NCBI GenBank assembly: GCA_907164885.2
Contig: OU015501.1
Span: 62,575,193-62,639,192 of the forward strand
Source of the DNA: Dolomedes plantarius
Lineage: Eukaryota; Arthropoda; Arachnida; Araneae; Dolomedidae
Direction: 5' to 3'
Length of the DNA: 64,000 bases
The notes under the pieces are model-generated. The model searched no databases and was not told where the DNA came from. It saw only the letters and a list, made by a program, of their open reading frames with translations. This document shows positions 13,160-25,440 of this stretch, in pieces (within the stretch, counting starts at the first letter, position 1; each line of letters starts with the position of its first letter). Position numbers and translations under genes: made by a program.

Positions 13160-14458
13160 CAGAAGGTCGTTCGCACTTTATGGAAACGATTTTGTAATTT
13201 GTTTTTGGGCGTTTGCATTTTGAGATAAAAATTTGGCAACTTCAGAATAATCGTCTATTATTTTGCTTTGATTATAATGTAAAATAAAAGATTTATTTTG
13301 AAAATGTTTCCTAAAATTGAGATAGCTCGAAGGTTACGTAACTGCTCTTTCCAAGGAGAAATATTCGTATCAACAAATTATAAAGCGGTGTAAAAATTGC
13401 GGTTCTGGCATTTCAAAAATAGGCATTTAAAATACATTAAATGTGAAAGGGAAAAAGCGTCTAACTGAAAGTAAAAATGAAAAAATGACCACTAAACCTC
13501 ATCCTAAAACTGTTCGAACGCAGGTAAATATCAAGAAAGTGAAGTCTCTGATCCTAAAAGAAAATCCGCCGACTCAAAGATCCATTGCATCGAAACTAGG
13601 AATGTTTTTTGGCACTGTAAGTAAAATCTTTCATAAAGATTTGAAGTTAAAAAAGATACTTAAACCTAAAGTTCATCAGCTTTTTCCAAAGCATATTGCT
13701 GAAAGAAAAGCAAAATTGTAGAAAATATGCAAAACACCTAGCTGCTGAAAAATGGAAATTTGTGGTAACACTCGAGGAGGCATGGGTATATTTAAGTGAC
13801 TGCAATAAAAAAAGATCAATTTTCTATTGCTCAACTGACGGGAATGACCCTACGAAATAGCTTCGTCAGTGTACAAAAAAGTTCCCAGAGGGATTTATGA
13901 TAGTTGCAGGATTTTGTTACAACGGCAAATTAAAAATAAAAAAAGTCTCAAGTAAAGCCAAAATTAATTCACTCTACTATCAGCAGAATATTTTAGAACC
14001 AATTTTTGAAGAAGAAATTCCATCCTTATATGGAAAGGACATTGATAAAGTTGAGCTTCATATGGACAAAGCCTCTAGTCACACGTTTAAATCAACTGCC
14101 ACTTATTTAGCAAAGAAAGAATCAGAAACAGGAATAAAATGTATTCCATTTAATGAAATACCTTTAAAATTACCTGACTCTTCTCCAATGGACTTTTGCG
14201 ATTTCGGTATTTTAATACGAGCCTTAGGAATACGGCATCCAAGTATACTGAACGGACTTTGGAAAACGGTCTAAGAGGAATGAGGTAAAATTGACATGAC
14301 AGTACTAAACAAAAATTTACTTTCATGGAAAATTCAAGCTAGAGCTATTGTCAAGAACCATGGCTATCAGATAGAATCAAATCACCACATAAAATACGGT
14401 ATTTATACAAAAAACTGAATTATCAAAATCGTTTCCATAAAGTGCGAACGACCTTCTG
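13160..14458 (+). mobile_element. IS630/Tc1/mariner element, DD41D-type
   Basis: A 1,299-bp element flanked by TA (13158-13159, 14459-14460). Terminal inverted repeats are at least 37 bp and essentially perfect, beginning CAGAAGGTCGTTCGCACTTT. It encodes one transposase, now broken, on the + strand. Near-perfect ends with a damaged gene suggest either a fairly young copy or mobilisation in trans. Confidence 0.9.
13443..14274 (+). pseudogene. mariner-type transposase with 41-residue D-D spacing, broken
   Basis: The N-terminal part (13443-13721) carries a helix-turn-helix (TQRSIASKLGMFFGTVSKIF). A frameshift near 13719 leads into KWKFVVTLEEAWVYLSDC, then a TAG at 13858-13860, then a clean frame to 14272. 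The C-terminal catalytic segment shows HMDKASSHT and, with 41 residues between, the Asp of SPMDF. That gives DD41D and not the DD34D of classical mariner. The first catalytic position, usually Asp in TLDEAW, reads Glu here. Frameshift, stop and D-to-E change together mean it is inactive. It matches a transposase type I recall from arthropod genomes; the subfamily name needs a search. Confidence 0.82.
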
Positions 14459-15810
14459 TATAAAGGGTTTTATTCTATGATCTATCAGTTTAAAAGAAAA
14501 TTATCATTTAAATATAATTCAGTTATACATCTACAAGAGAAAAATATTAATATATACTCGATGTACGAGAAATGAAAAGGGTAGGGTAGAAAAACCTCCC
14601 TTTCGCTTGAGGAGTTGCTCTGCGGAAGAATATAGAATGCAGTTCGCGATAAGCAGTCATTGTGTTAAATGATCCGTTAATGTCATTAATCAAATTTAAG
14701 TAGTTTCTCACAGATGATTCTAAGTTGCTTTTATGTTGCTTTGGTCTTTATTTTAATATTAAAAAGATAATTAGTGGAAGAAACAACAATTTCTATCTAA
14801 GATCGTGACTATGAAATCAAAATTTACTTCAAATCAGTCGATATCGTAAAATTAATATAGATAGTTCTGTAAGTCTGAGTTTTTGGAATTGGTTTTTGTT
14901 TTGAAAATATGATTAATAAAATTACAAAATCTTTCGCTAATGTTTAAGTTTAAATCCTTTTTTGGGGTATTATATAATTTTCCGAAACGAAGTAGTTAAA
15001 TTCCCCCACAAAAAAAAAAAAAAAAATTACCTCAAATTAACTTAAATAGTATTTTTTAAAAAAATTATTTTGGACACGAAATGAATCCCAAACTGATTCT
15101 GAAATGAACTGATAAATCATTGTAATAACGTTTGAAAAAATGTAGTTTCATTTGCAAATTAAAATATATATTATGTTATAAAATGTCTCAAATCCAATCT
15201 TAACACAAAATTAACGTAGTTATAAATCAGTTTTTTTTATTAACATAATAAATGTCTTTTAATTTATTAGGCAATTTTTTAGCGTTATATGCATCACATT
15301 AGATAAGTTACTTTCTATTGCACAACTGATTATTTATAAAGATTAAATTAAATTACAATATTGCCTATAAAAAACGTTCCATACCTTTATTTCGATTAAA
15401 ATTTTATTTTAAACAAAAGAGTTGGTTACTTTTATTCATTTAAAATGAATCAGTTGGTATGATTGTCGATGACGTATGAATTACCTTCAACATTATGACT
15501 TACGGTTATTTGAAACTAAGATTTTGCTAATTTTGTTGGTCACAATCAGTTTTTATTAAAAAAATAAAATAATTTCCTGTGAGGTTGTCTAATGGAAAAA
15601 TTTTTCCAATTAATACCTTATTGGTGGCCCAAGAGGTATAAAAAAGAATTAAAATAGTTCTCCAATCCATGACATGCTATCATCCCATCAGGAATCATCT
15701 TCTGAAACGTAGTTCTTCCAAAAATGTTGAACAAATTTTTGTTATATCTTTTCAGTTCCCAGTTTTTAAGTGTTATTAAACGAAATTTTTCTTAAATAAT
15801 ATATATATAG
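14459..15810. other. AT-rich non-coding stretch
   Basis: Long A-runs (for example 15009-15026) and no recognisable frame. Confidence 0.6.
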
Positions 15811-16031
15811 CCCGAGGCGGCCTTGTGGTACAGCGCGCTGGATTTCGGTGCTAAGGGTGCTCGGATCGAATCCCGGCGTCGCGCAACTAAAATGCCTCCG
15901 TTTGTGTCGTCTCTTCATAGGGGGTAATGCTGGTTCGCCTATATGGTGCTCCCATAATAAAATGGTCAGCAAAACTGCGATGTATTACAGGCGAATGTTT
16001 ACACGACAAGTGCCTCCGCATTGGTTATATA
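15811..16031 (+). repeat. tRNA-derived SINE, family A, full-length-like copy
   Basis: The head starts CCCGAGG, has a Pol III A-box-like GTGGTACAGCGCG and a B-box-like GGATCGAATCCC. The same head occurs inverted at 41480-41562. The body (TATGGTGCTCCCA...AAGTGCCTCC) also matches 30858-30990, which lacks the head. The open frames here are shadows of the SINE. Confidence 0.8.
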
Positions 16032-17589
16032 ACTCCTTTCTTCAGCTGCATCGTATCATATGACAAAATCCAAAAACTCTATCTCCAAAATCCTAAAATT
16101 TTTCAGTTCCAAGCGTTTTAAATTAAGGATATTCAATGTGTATTAATATTAGTATAAAATGAGCGAGAGTTGTGCAAAAGACTTTTGAATAAGTACGAAT
16201 TAATGAGAAATTTTTAGGTTTACGAATACCCCTATTAGCAAACAACTGAGTTTTCAATGTTCGGAAACAACTCGTAAACTCCTAGTTTTCTTTATAGTTC
16301 CCAGGAATTCCACTTTGAAGGATCTGTAAACGGTTGGAGCAGACTGGGAAACGCAAACTTAGAATAATGATTGCTCTAAGGATTAAAAGCGTCAGGAATG
16401 TATTAAATGTTAAAAGAGAATCTGTAGGCGAAAAAATAGGATATGCAAACACAACTACTTTGCTAATAAAAAGATTTAAAAGAAAATTTAAAAGAAAATT
16501 TGAAAGAAAAGTCGTATAATTGTTCGTTAAATTAATGCCTAAGAACTTTTAATCACAATGGTACATGATTTATTTTAAATCCCACTTAAGTTGCTTAAAG
16601 CTAGTAATCTGCAGCTGAGTGGTTAGTGAACTGAACACAGGTCTGAGACTTCTTGGGTTATAAGATCTTCTTAAACTTGATTCTTGTGTCGAGTGTACCG
16701 ATGTAAAGAGTGCATGCGCTAGGTTTTCCCTGCAGCTCCTAACATGTCACTAAAATTAAACCCATTTCTCCTAGAAATTCCGTCATCCCTTTATTATATT
16801 GTTTTAGTGTACACTTAATGTTCTTGGTCTCGACAAAATCGTACAAAACACTGGGAATATGTTCAGCATTATTGAAGAAATTAATACGTTTCAATTCATT
16901 CGAGATATAAGTTCTGAAAATGTGTGCAAATGTCTTAACGTGGCCCTTGTGCTAAACAAACGTTTTTTTACGATCTCTTATGTATCAAAGAGATTTAGAC
17001 GAAAATTTTATTTCTTTTTCAGTTTTTATGATGTATACGTGGGAAGTGCCATAAGAAATTGTTTCCTGCCGTTCATACTAGTCTTCTATTTATTGTTCTA
17101 TTGAAGTAATGGGGACTTTTTGAGACGTACTCGAATAATAACATTTGGTACGCTTTCATTCGGACCTAATATATCCATTGACTGTGCACAGTTGTATTGT
17201 CTGTTTTCGTTTTAACTCCATCCATAATGAACACCCACTCAATTCGAAGGTGAACTAAGAGGAAGCTGTTCATTAACTCTGTCCCCAGTGTTAGGTCATC
17301 TCTCATTCGGATGCGAATGGACGCGTGATGCGATCGTAATTCAGCGCGAAATTCTGCCGCTTGAGTCATGCTAAAATCGTGTGTAGCAATATTTTAGACT
17401 AACGATTACCTTTTTCGAGTTCGTAATTAAATTCCATCGTGTAAATTGAAGATTTACAAGTGCTCCTTAAAAAACAAATCCTCCTTTGGATGCACGCTTG
17501 GTCCTAGATTCCCACATCCGTGCTCTCCATCATTACAAGAAAACGTGTCTGATCCCAATCCCGAAATTTAGATTTTTACGGTGTGATCA
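16032..17589. other. non-coding stretch upstream of the gene
   Basis: No gene recognised. 16600-16690 has a weak tRNA-like look (GAGTGGTTAGTGAAC) but a poor B box. A 13-bp unit is repeated about three times near 16470-16510. Confidence 0.45.
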
Positions 17590-17954
17590 CGTGACATATT
17601 GCTTGGTTTCCATGGTGTGAGAGACTTTCCTAGAGCCAGCCAGACACTAAGACTGCTACTGCGCCGTTCACGTATCGATCGTTTTGAACGCTGGTGCCAT
17701 CCCCTCCAGCCAGGTTTCAGAGCTTCCAGCCACTGCTTGATTTGGGCTTGGCTCGGTGTCTACCACTTCCTTTTAACCCTGAACTTCACTTATCTTGGCT
17801 TTCGTTCTTCATTTCGCCTGACTGACCAGTGAAACTATACCCGGAAGTGAAGAAAAAAGAACGTTATGGTCCATCTTTTGTAGTCGCAATACTCCGTGCA
17901 TCACATATTGCTTTTATTAAAATCGCGAACAAAATTTAATTATAAAATTAAATA
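17590..17954 (+). promoter_or_regulatory. 5' leader and probable promoter of the dihydropyrimidinase gene
   Basis: A GC-richer island compared with the flanking sequence, directly upstream of the first coding exon. It begins next to a palindromic CACGTG (E-box core) at about 17589. Part is likely 5' UTR. No TATA box can be tied to a start site. The 77-residue frame within it has no recognisable motif and is best taken as leader sequence. Confidence 0.4.
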
Positions 17955-18008
17955 ATGGCTAAAACACCGTCTGGAACGCCTGTGAAGAAAGTGCCTCTTC
18001 ACCTACAA
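17955..18008 (+). CDS. DPYS: Dihydropyrimidinase/CRMP-family gene, exon 1 (start)
   Basis: Dihydropyrimidinase hydrolyses the ring of dihydrouracil and dihydrothymine in cytosolic pyrimidine breakdown. In arthropods the same gene family also yields non-enzymatic CRMP proteins of neurons. This exon gives the first 18 residues, MAKTPSGTPVKKVPLHLQ, much like the short N-terminal tail of arthropod CRMP/DHP proteins. The ATG sits in AAATAATGGCT, a good start context. The donor is a strong GTAAGT at 18009, phase 0. The next coding exon lies 32.6 kb away. Joined to the other five exons in this window it gives 213 residues; the remaining two thirds of the protein are beyond 64000. The identity of exon 1 rests on reading frame, start context and tail resemblance, so it is a little less certain than the inner exons. 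Confidence 0.8.
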
Positions 18009-19427
18009 GTAAGTAGTAATTGGAATTTTTATTCCTTATTAATTAAATTGCTATTGCTTTTGAATAACCGGCAATCATATGTTAGAGATCAACGGAACGT
18101 GGCTGTGATGAAGATTAGGAGGGATGCGAGTCCCTGAAGGTCAGTGACCTAAAAGTGACCAGTGTTATTTATTGCTCCCTTTTCATAAATTGATGGAAAT
18201 AAAAATGTAATTAATATTAACTCATCACTGTGTATTTACGGTGTTTTCTTTTGTGATTTATGATCTCGTGGAAGTTTGATATACCGTTCATTTTTATTTG
18301 AATAATTTTTTTATCAAATATCCCATTTATTTTATGTGTGTATTTTTTTTTAACAGCAAAAATTAATTTTTCATTAAGTTACATTTATAATTACTTTACA
18401 TTTTTTTACATTATACATACGTAGAAATAATATTTTAATTCACTAAAATTATTTAGAGTGTTAATACATTATTTTTGCTGCTATGTACTTGAAATAAAAA
18501 TGTTCTCTTTTTGGTGTAATGAATAGATGCATTTTGAGAAGAGAAAAATATGCTAATTTTTATCATGGAATTTAGTAAAACTTATCAACGATTAGTTGCT
18601 AAAAAATATTAGTAAAACTGGTTTTCTGTTTTATTCTCCATAGTATTTTAATATCAGGAGAATCATTTCTCATTAAGATTAAAAAGGTATTTTATTCAAA
18701 ATAGTTATATTTGTGCATTTAAGATGGTTAAATTATTAGTCATCCATAGAAACAGGATCTTTTAACAGAAACAAGATATAATATCCAGCGTATCATTTTG
18801 TGTTGTATGAAATAAAACTGTTGTGAAACTGGGGAAATAATTTTGTATTTATCAATTCTGATTCATAAATAAGGCATTTTTAAACACTCATATTACGGTA
18901 ACCTTCACATTATTATTCATAATTACTTGCTACTTATGCTGTCTAGTAGACAGTCTTTTTTTTTTTTTACTGAACTGTTCATGTGTTAATTTTACAAAAT
19001 GGTGATATTATATTTGAAAACGGCAACATTCATACTTTTTAAGAAAACATAAAAAATACTTTTTTATTTGTAATAAAGGAACAACCAGTAGCTATCTACT
19101 GAACCAGTAATATCTACTGAATATTGGATACTGTGATTGCCTAGGTCGGAAGTTGTAACTTGGCTTGTATGACTTGGATTCCCGCAACTCACTTAGAATG
19201 TATATTAATACGCTCCTGTAGTTTTCTTAGCATGCAATTTATATACGATGCCCATTGCCTTAGAAATTACTGCACTGATCTCATACCACAATCATGGTAG
19301 ATCAGCTTCTTGTGAGTTATGTTCAAATCTTTCTCTTTGATTATATCCCTCGCTCAACATAGGTGGAATTAAATCGACATTTAATTCTTAATTATGTATT
19401 TATGGAGATTATATATCCTCTTTTTAA
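18009..19427. other. start of intron 1, no features
   Basis: AT-rich intronic sequence. No gene, promoter or recognisable repeat apart from homopolymer T runs (for example near 18955-18970). Confidence 0.6.
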
Positions 19428-20208
19428 TCTATACATATAAAACAGTTCCGTAACTGACTGACTCACTGACATACAACGCAAAGATCAAACCGCTGGACCT
19501 AAAGTGCTGAAATTTTGCATGGCGATTCTTCTTATAGTGTAGGGGTGAACTAAGAAAGATTTTTGAAAAGTTCTTAGATTTTTTTACTTAAACTTTTAAG
19601 CTGTTTTAGTAACTTTTTTTAAGTTTGCATCTAAAATAATTATTTGAGGGTTATAAAATTTATATCACGAGAAAGATCATACAAATTCCTGTAAAATAAA
19701 ATATTTTTCGAATCTTTATCTCCATTTTCTGATTTTTGGTAAATTTTTAAAGATTAATTTTTAGAATTTAATTTAATAAATGCTGATCACGGGATTTCTT
19801 TTTCTGGTACTTTAAATAAATTTATCGTCACGTGCATAAGAACTAAATAGACAAAAAATATTTTTCTTTTCTTGCTAATGCGGCAGACGATTGGACATTA
19901 TCCAAAAAAATATTAAAATACAGTAAAATATATGTTCCTTAAACTGTACTATATTAACTGTACTATGTTCTTTAGTATGTCCTATTAGATTTAATTTGAA
20001 TATTTTCTTCTACATTATTTTGTCTATAAAAATATCCGTTGCGATTTTTTTATAAATATATTTTTTCTTTTTTTTTACATCAATTGCATACATTGATCGT
20101 TGTATTTATTATAAATATATTTATACATATTTTTGGCATTAATTGCATACATTGACCGTTGTATTTAATTTGAATGTACTCCGTAGCGAAGTACGGGTTT
20201 TCAGCTAG
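19428..20208 (+). mobile_element. non-autonomous Helitron-like element, copy 1
   Basis: Starts TCTATACATATAAAACAG after an A and ends CAGCTAG before a T, the TC...CTAG ends and A/T insertion site of Helitrons. About eight bases before CTAG there is a small hairpin, CCGTAGCGAAGTACGG, the other Helitron hallmark. There are no inverted terminal repeats, no target duplication and no coding capacity. A second copy sits at 57482-58209. Confidence 0.78.
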
Positions 20209-21857
20209 TAATCTATATAGGAAAATAATAATGTTCGTAATACTTTGAAGTTCTTCTGACTTATGAATAATCTGCTGGTGTAAAATAATGTTCTATGCAC
20301 GCTTCTGAATGTAAGTCTCGAAACCTGTTGATTTTGAGTTTTACATTATGATAAAATTCCTTTAATATAATTTCATAATTTCACATTATTTTAGAATCCC
20401 TTATAAAGTGTAACTCTTTTCCTCATACTTTACATGTAACCGACCAGAGCTGAATTGTTTCCCAAATTTTAGAGATTAGAGAGAAAGAGAATGCTAGAGA
20501 TGGCGAACTTCTCAACTTCTCTGTCCAACTTTCATGCTCTGACAAACTCTTTGGTCAACCTGAAGTACATATTTGTTCCATATTAGACTAAATTTAAATT
20601 TTAAATACATATAAATTTACATGAAAAGCATTAAACAAAGCATACGCTTTTTAATAACGCGTTTTCATTTAGAATATTTTTATTGAAAAGCATGAAATTT
20701 TAATGCAACAATTTAAATTTTAAAGTAAAATATTTTGATCACGTTCTTATTTTACTAAAAAACTTGTTCTTAAAGAAATCGTCCTTTCAATAATTTGATA
20801 CCATTTATTTTATTCTTAATTTAAAAAATTTTATACCTTGAAAGAGGTGGTAATTTTTCAGATATGCATGATAGTTCTGAATTCCGTGTTTCAGTGTCTA
20901 CAATGTTAACTTTCTTATAACAAGTCAAAATAAACTCCAAAAATTTTAATTAACAAGAAATAGTATGAATAACCTTGTTATAGACGAAGGGCAAAGATTA
21001 AAAGGAAAATTTAATGAGTTACTATCGACCAATAAACATCCGCGATCGACCTAATGAACATCCTTGCTGAATATAAATAAAAAAACCAGAAAGCTATTTA
21101 AAAACGTTTTTATAATACTGTATTGAAAGATAATTGTTCATCGATTCTTGAAAAGATAAGGAAGATTGTATTTAATGTGGGGAGTAACGATGGCATTTTC
21201 TAATTTCCATTTATTTTTCCTTCTGATATCTGACAGTCCTTTCGTGAAAATTCCCGAAAGGAAAAAGAACAAATATGTATTTTTTTTTTCTAAATATAAA
21301 CTCAAAAAGGGAAAAACTCTTAAGACATTTAATGCCAAACTTGACAGTTGACGTCTTTTTAGGAAAAAATTTCTCCCTGACTTTTCTGCATAGTTTTTAT
21401 AAGTGAACAAATTGCGATTTTGTTCTTGATTTCACAAAAAGTTTTGAATTCGTGGGGCGAAAATATGTTTCTTTAAAGAAAAGAAAAATTATGTTTTATT
21501 TGCAGGGTGATATTTAAATATTTTTTGCATGAAAAAAAACATTTTTTAAGTCCTGTCATATTTAAGTTCAAGGTAGCATCACGGTTAAGAAGTTGAAGTT
21601 TAAGCTGTTAGGTGTTTATTTCGATGATATAAAGCAGTAAGGCGCAAACTTTTTTCGACTGCTCCCCACTTTCTTTCAAAAAAAATCAGTCAACCCCAAT
21701 GAAAATTGTTTGGTAGTAGCATTTTTTTTAATTAGGAAAATGCTAACAAAAAAATAGGAAAAAGTAGTTAGCAAATGTTGACAAACTATTTTATTGACTT
21801 TTACTGACCATTGTAAGAGCCTTTGCCACGATATTTAACAATATCATACCCTATATA
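20209..21857. other. intron 1, AT-rich stretch
   Basis: No supported feature. Overlapping frames near 21138-21410 on both strands are short and low-complexity. Confidence 0.5.
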
Positions 21858-22110
21858 TCACACCCCGGCAAGAAAAGTGACACAACTTAAAAATGCAGCA
21901 TTTGAGAAAAATCAACTTAAAGAATACTCTACAGCTTGAACTAGGATTACAATAAAACTGATACAACTGCCCTCAAGTGGACTAATTGTGAAGTAGAGAT
22001 ATGTCGCTTTTCGTGCACGATGGGGCACTTTATACATATTTTTCAATGACATAACCTCAAAATTGCCATCTTTTTTACTTTTTTGCCATTTTTTTCTTGC
22101 CCGGGTGCGA
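21858..22110. mobile_element. TA-flanked MITE (TCACACCCCGGCAAGAAAA ends)
   Basis: 253 bp. Left end TCACACCCCGGCAAGAAAA and right end TTTTCTTGCCCGGGTGCGA are imperfect inverted copies, with TA outside both. There is no coding capacity. Probably a pogo/Tigger-type MITE. Confidence 0.7.
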
Positions 22111-23098
22111 TATATTTTAACTTATAAAATATATCTATGCAAAAAAATGTAATTATAGATCATTTAAAGTATATTTTTAATTAAATAGTTCAATATGATA
22201 TAAATTTACTTCAAACTATCCGCAACCCCTCTGTTTGCACACCACTGATATAAAGCTTCGATTTTTCAGTTAGAAGGTCTGATTTCTCTCCATTCCTCAA
22301 AGGATGCGAAAGGAGATTAAGAAAGGTTGGGGAGTTTAAAAATAGAGAGCGCGTAATCATTCAATGCATGATATAATAGGGTAAGGGGAGAGAGAATTTA
22401 ATATCATTTTTAGCTGAAAGGTTAGTAGCTGACAGACGAGTTTCAAATGGCCAGAAAGAAGTTCAAATGTCACGGAATGTTTTGAATAAAAATAGCTGAA
22501 GAGGAAACCATATTACATCAAGTAATAAACTTAGCTAAAAAGGTGAGTTAACTCAGTGATAGTTAAAAATCATCGACAAGTTTAATTACAACAAATAGGA
22601 ATATTTTCTATATTTTTTGTAGAAAATGATAAATAAAACAATTTAACTAAAATATATAAATTTAACCAAGAAGGAAACACATCTATCAGTTTTAAAACTT
22701 AAACAATTTTAGATATTTCCGTGAATCAATTGAATTAAAATAAATCAGTTCTTCTCCACAAATAAACAGATTTTTCTTTCTCGCAGTATAAATGTCATAT
22801 AACATTGTGAATGTCTGAAATGTCATATAACAGTGTGTTATATAACATTAATGAATTTCTCTTACTCTAGCGATTGAACCCATGACAGTGTGTTATAAAA
22901 GAAAGTCCCTGTGGGGTATTAATTGCCTATTCAATCCTAAATTCCTTGAGTAAAAGTTTCAGCCACTTTTAATTGATTTTGTTATAAATCAATATAAAAT
23001 ATATCGAATCAATATAAAATCGATAATATATCGATCAATATAAAATATATCGCTTAAAATATATCGAAATTTTGCAAAGAACAAAAAATACAATATAT
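22111..23098. other. intron 1, AT-rich stretch upstream of the RT
   Basis: Runs of ATATCGA-like repeats near 22990-23060 (a short unit AATATAAAATATATCG recurs several times). May belong to the 5' region of the reverse-transcriptase element. No gene seen. Confidence 0.45.
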
Positions 23099-23163
23099 AA
23101 ATTTCGCATTTATTCACAAATAAATATATAAACTTCAATAGTATATTTGATAAACTTCATGAT

Positions 23164-24746
23164 ATGTTTCCTATTAAAGACATAAAAATAAAACGTGCCT
23201 TTAAATATACTCTGCCTATGGGTAGACGTATATTTAACTATAATCAGGTTTCCAAAAATTTTTCTCAGTCAATAAATTTAAAATGTGTTTGTCATCTGCC
23301 CATTTACAATAGTTATTTAGATACGACACATGGACATGTAATAACAGGCAATTTGGATATTGTGGAAGATGTAGCACTGCGAGAGTTGATGAATTTGGGA
23401 ACTAAGTATAGATTACCTAGTACTAATAATAATAAGAAAATAATAAGTTTCTTAAATGCTGATTTAGATAAATTTATTTACAAAATAGCAATTAATTACT
23501 ATATACCTACAGAAGCCTTCAACCCATGGAAAATTAGCTTACTAAAACTAGTACATGATAAACTACCCAATAATAGTAATAATATTAATAATTCCTATAA
23601 ACAGTTTAAAGCTGCTATTACAAAATTACAAGATGACTTTATAGTCACTTATGTAGATAAAGCAGCCAATAACTATGCAATAATTTGTAAAAAATATTTT
23701 GCCATATGTTTAAAAAAACAGCTAGAACATAGTGATCTTTTTCAGCCATTAAAAGAAACTACTAGTATTATTATTAAGAAAATAATAGGAAAATATAAAC
23801 TACTAGGTATTTCATCTAACAATTATCTTTTTCCTTATATTACTTTAGTTCCTAAATTTCATAAAACACCTATTGCTTTTAGAGCAGTAACCTGTGGTCA
23901 CAACACTTATGCTACTAAATCAAGTGCATTATTATTAAAGTACCTTAAATTAATCTATAAAAATATAACATCTCGTGTTTGTGGTATAATTGATAATAGC
24001 TATAGTCTAATTAGAAAACTACAAACATTAGATAACTGTAAATATGTAGTAACTTATGATTTTAAAGATCTATTTAATAATATCGATATAATTGATTTAA
24101 ATAGAATAATCATAATGTTAGTACAAAATAATATTCAATACTTAAGCAACGAAATTAAACTAACTCGTTTCAATAGGCTCCTAGAATTAGTAACTAAACA
24201 TAATTACATAGTTCATAATAATAGTATATACTTACAGTCCAAAGGTGTACCACAAGGTGGTAATGCTTCAAGTATGCTAGCTAATTTATACTTATATTAT
24301 TTTGAAATTAATAATATAGAAAATAGCAATTACAATATATTTAGATATATAGATGATATAATAGTAATTAATAAAAGTAATAACCCTATAGACTTAAATT
24401 TTTACCCTCCTAATTTGGAACTAATTAAAAGTAGCCATGCTAATATTAATGTAAACTTTCTAGATATTAATATTAAATTAAGTACTAACAATAAATTTAC
24501 TTTTGACTTATACGACAAAAGATCTGACTATAATTTTAATATTGAAAATTTCAAAATTATCTAACCTGTTTACATAAATCTGTTTTTAATAACATTATTG
24601 TAAATCAGTTAGTTCGTATAAATAGGCTATGTTCTAAAGACAATAGGATTAAGCATATTAGTGACTTGAAAGCTGTGCTAACTCGTAATAATTACCCAGT
24701 AAGTCTATCCAAAAACATAATTGGTTGTTTTTGTTTTAATGAATAG
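23164..24746 (+). pseudogene. Penelope-like reverse transcriptase, 1-bp frameshift near C-terminus
   Basis: 466 residues read from ATG 23164 (the frame is open from 23101). RT motifs in order: DKAANN at 165-170, PKFHK at 230-234, motif A TYDFKDLFNN with catalytic D299, motif B GVPQGGNASS from 361, motif C RYIDDI with D397 and D398, then VNFLDINI. The order and wording resemble Penelope-like elements (ADKG, PKIHK, FDVKSLFTN, GSPLSP, RYVDD, LPFLD) more than LINE or LTR RTs. A one-base deletion at about 24541-24550, judged against the duplicate downstream, ends the frame at 24564; the old stop is at 24744-24746. No GIY-YIG endonuclease is visible after the RT. The gene is very AT-rich, with mostly A/T third positions. 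Assignment as RT is firm; the PLE label is inference. Confidence 0.75.
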
Positions 24747-25440
24747 TTTGTTCTGTTTCATTAATAAGTTAAACATAACAATAGGTTAAAATAAAAATAA
24801 TAACTACTAAAAACAAAAATAAAAATCAAAAGAAAAATAAAAAAATAATTAACTCATAGTAGTAACTATTTTGAAATTAATAATATAGAAAATAGCAATT
24901 ACAATATATTTAGATATATAGATGATATAATAGTAATTAATAAAAGTAATAACCCTATAGACTTAAATTTTTACCCTCCTAATCTGGAACTGATTAAAAG
25001 TAGCCATGATAATATTAATGTAAACTTTTTAGATATTAATATTAAATTAAATACTCAAAGTAAATTTACTTTTGACTTATACGACAAAAGATCTGACTAT
25101 AATTTTAATATTGTTAAATTTCAAAATTATTTAACCTGTTTACATAAATCTGTTTTTAATAACATTATTGTAAATCAGTTAGTTCGTATAAATAGGCTAT
25201 GTTCTAAAGACAATAGGATTAAGCATATTATAGACTTGAAAGCTGTGTTAACTCGGAATAATTACCCAGTAAGTCTATCCAAAAACATAATTGGTTGTTT
25301 TTGTTTTAATGAATAGTTTGTTCTGTTGCATTAATATGATAAACATAACAATAGGTTAAAATAGAAAAAATAACTACTAAAAATAAAAATAAAAATCATA
25401 AGTAAAAATAAAAATAATAATAAAATTAACTCTTAGTAGT
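24299..25440 (+). repeat. 569-bp tandem duplication of RT 3' end and tail
   Basis: Unit 1 about 24299-24867, unit 2 about 24868-25440. Each holds the YIDD catalytic box, the C-terminal extension, a stop and an A/T-rich tail with AAAATAAAAATAA-like strings, ending near TAGTAGTAA. Partial tandem copies are common in Penelope-like elements. Confidence 0.88.
24849..25316 (+). pseudogene. second copy of the RT 3' part
   Basis: A tandem duplicate of the end of the upstream RT, offset by 569-570 bp. It begins within the YFEIN segment just before the YIDD box and runs to the stop at 25314-25316. It has no start codon but keeps the reading frame that the first copy lost, ending FNE before TAG. The copies differ by scattered substitutions and small indels in the A-rich tail, so the duplication is not brand new. 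Confidence 0.85.
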
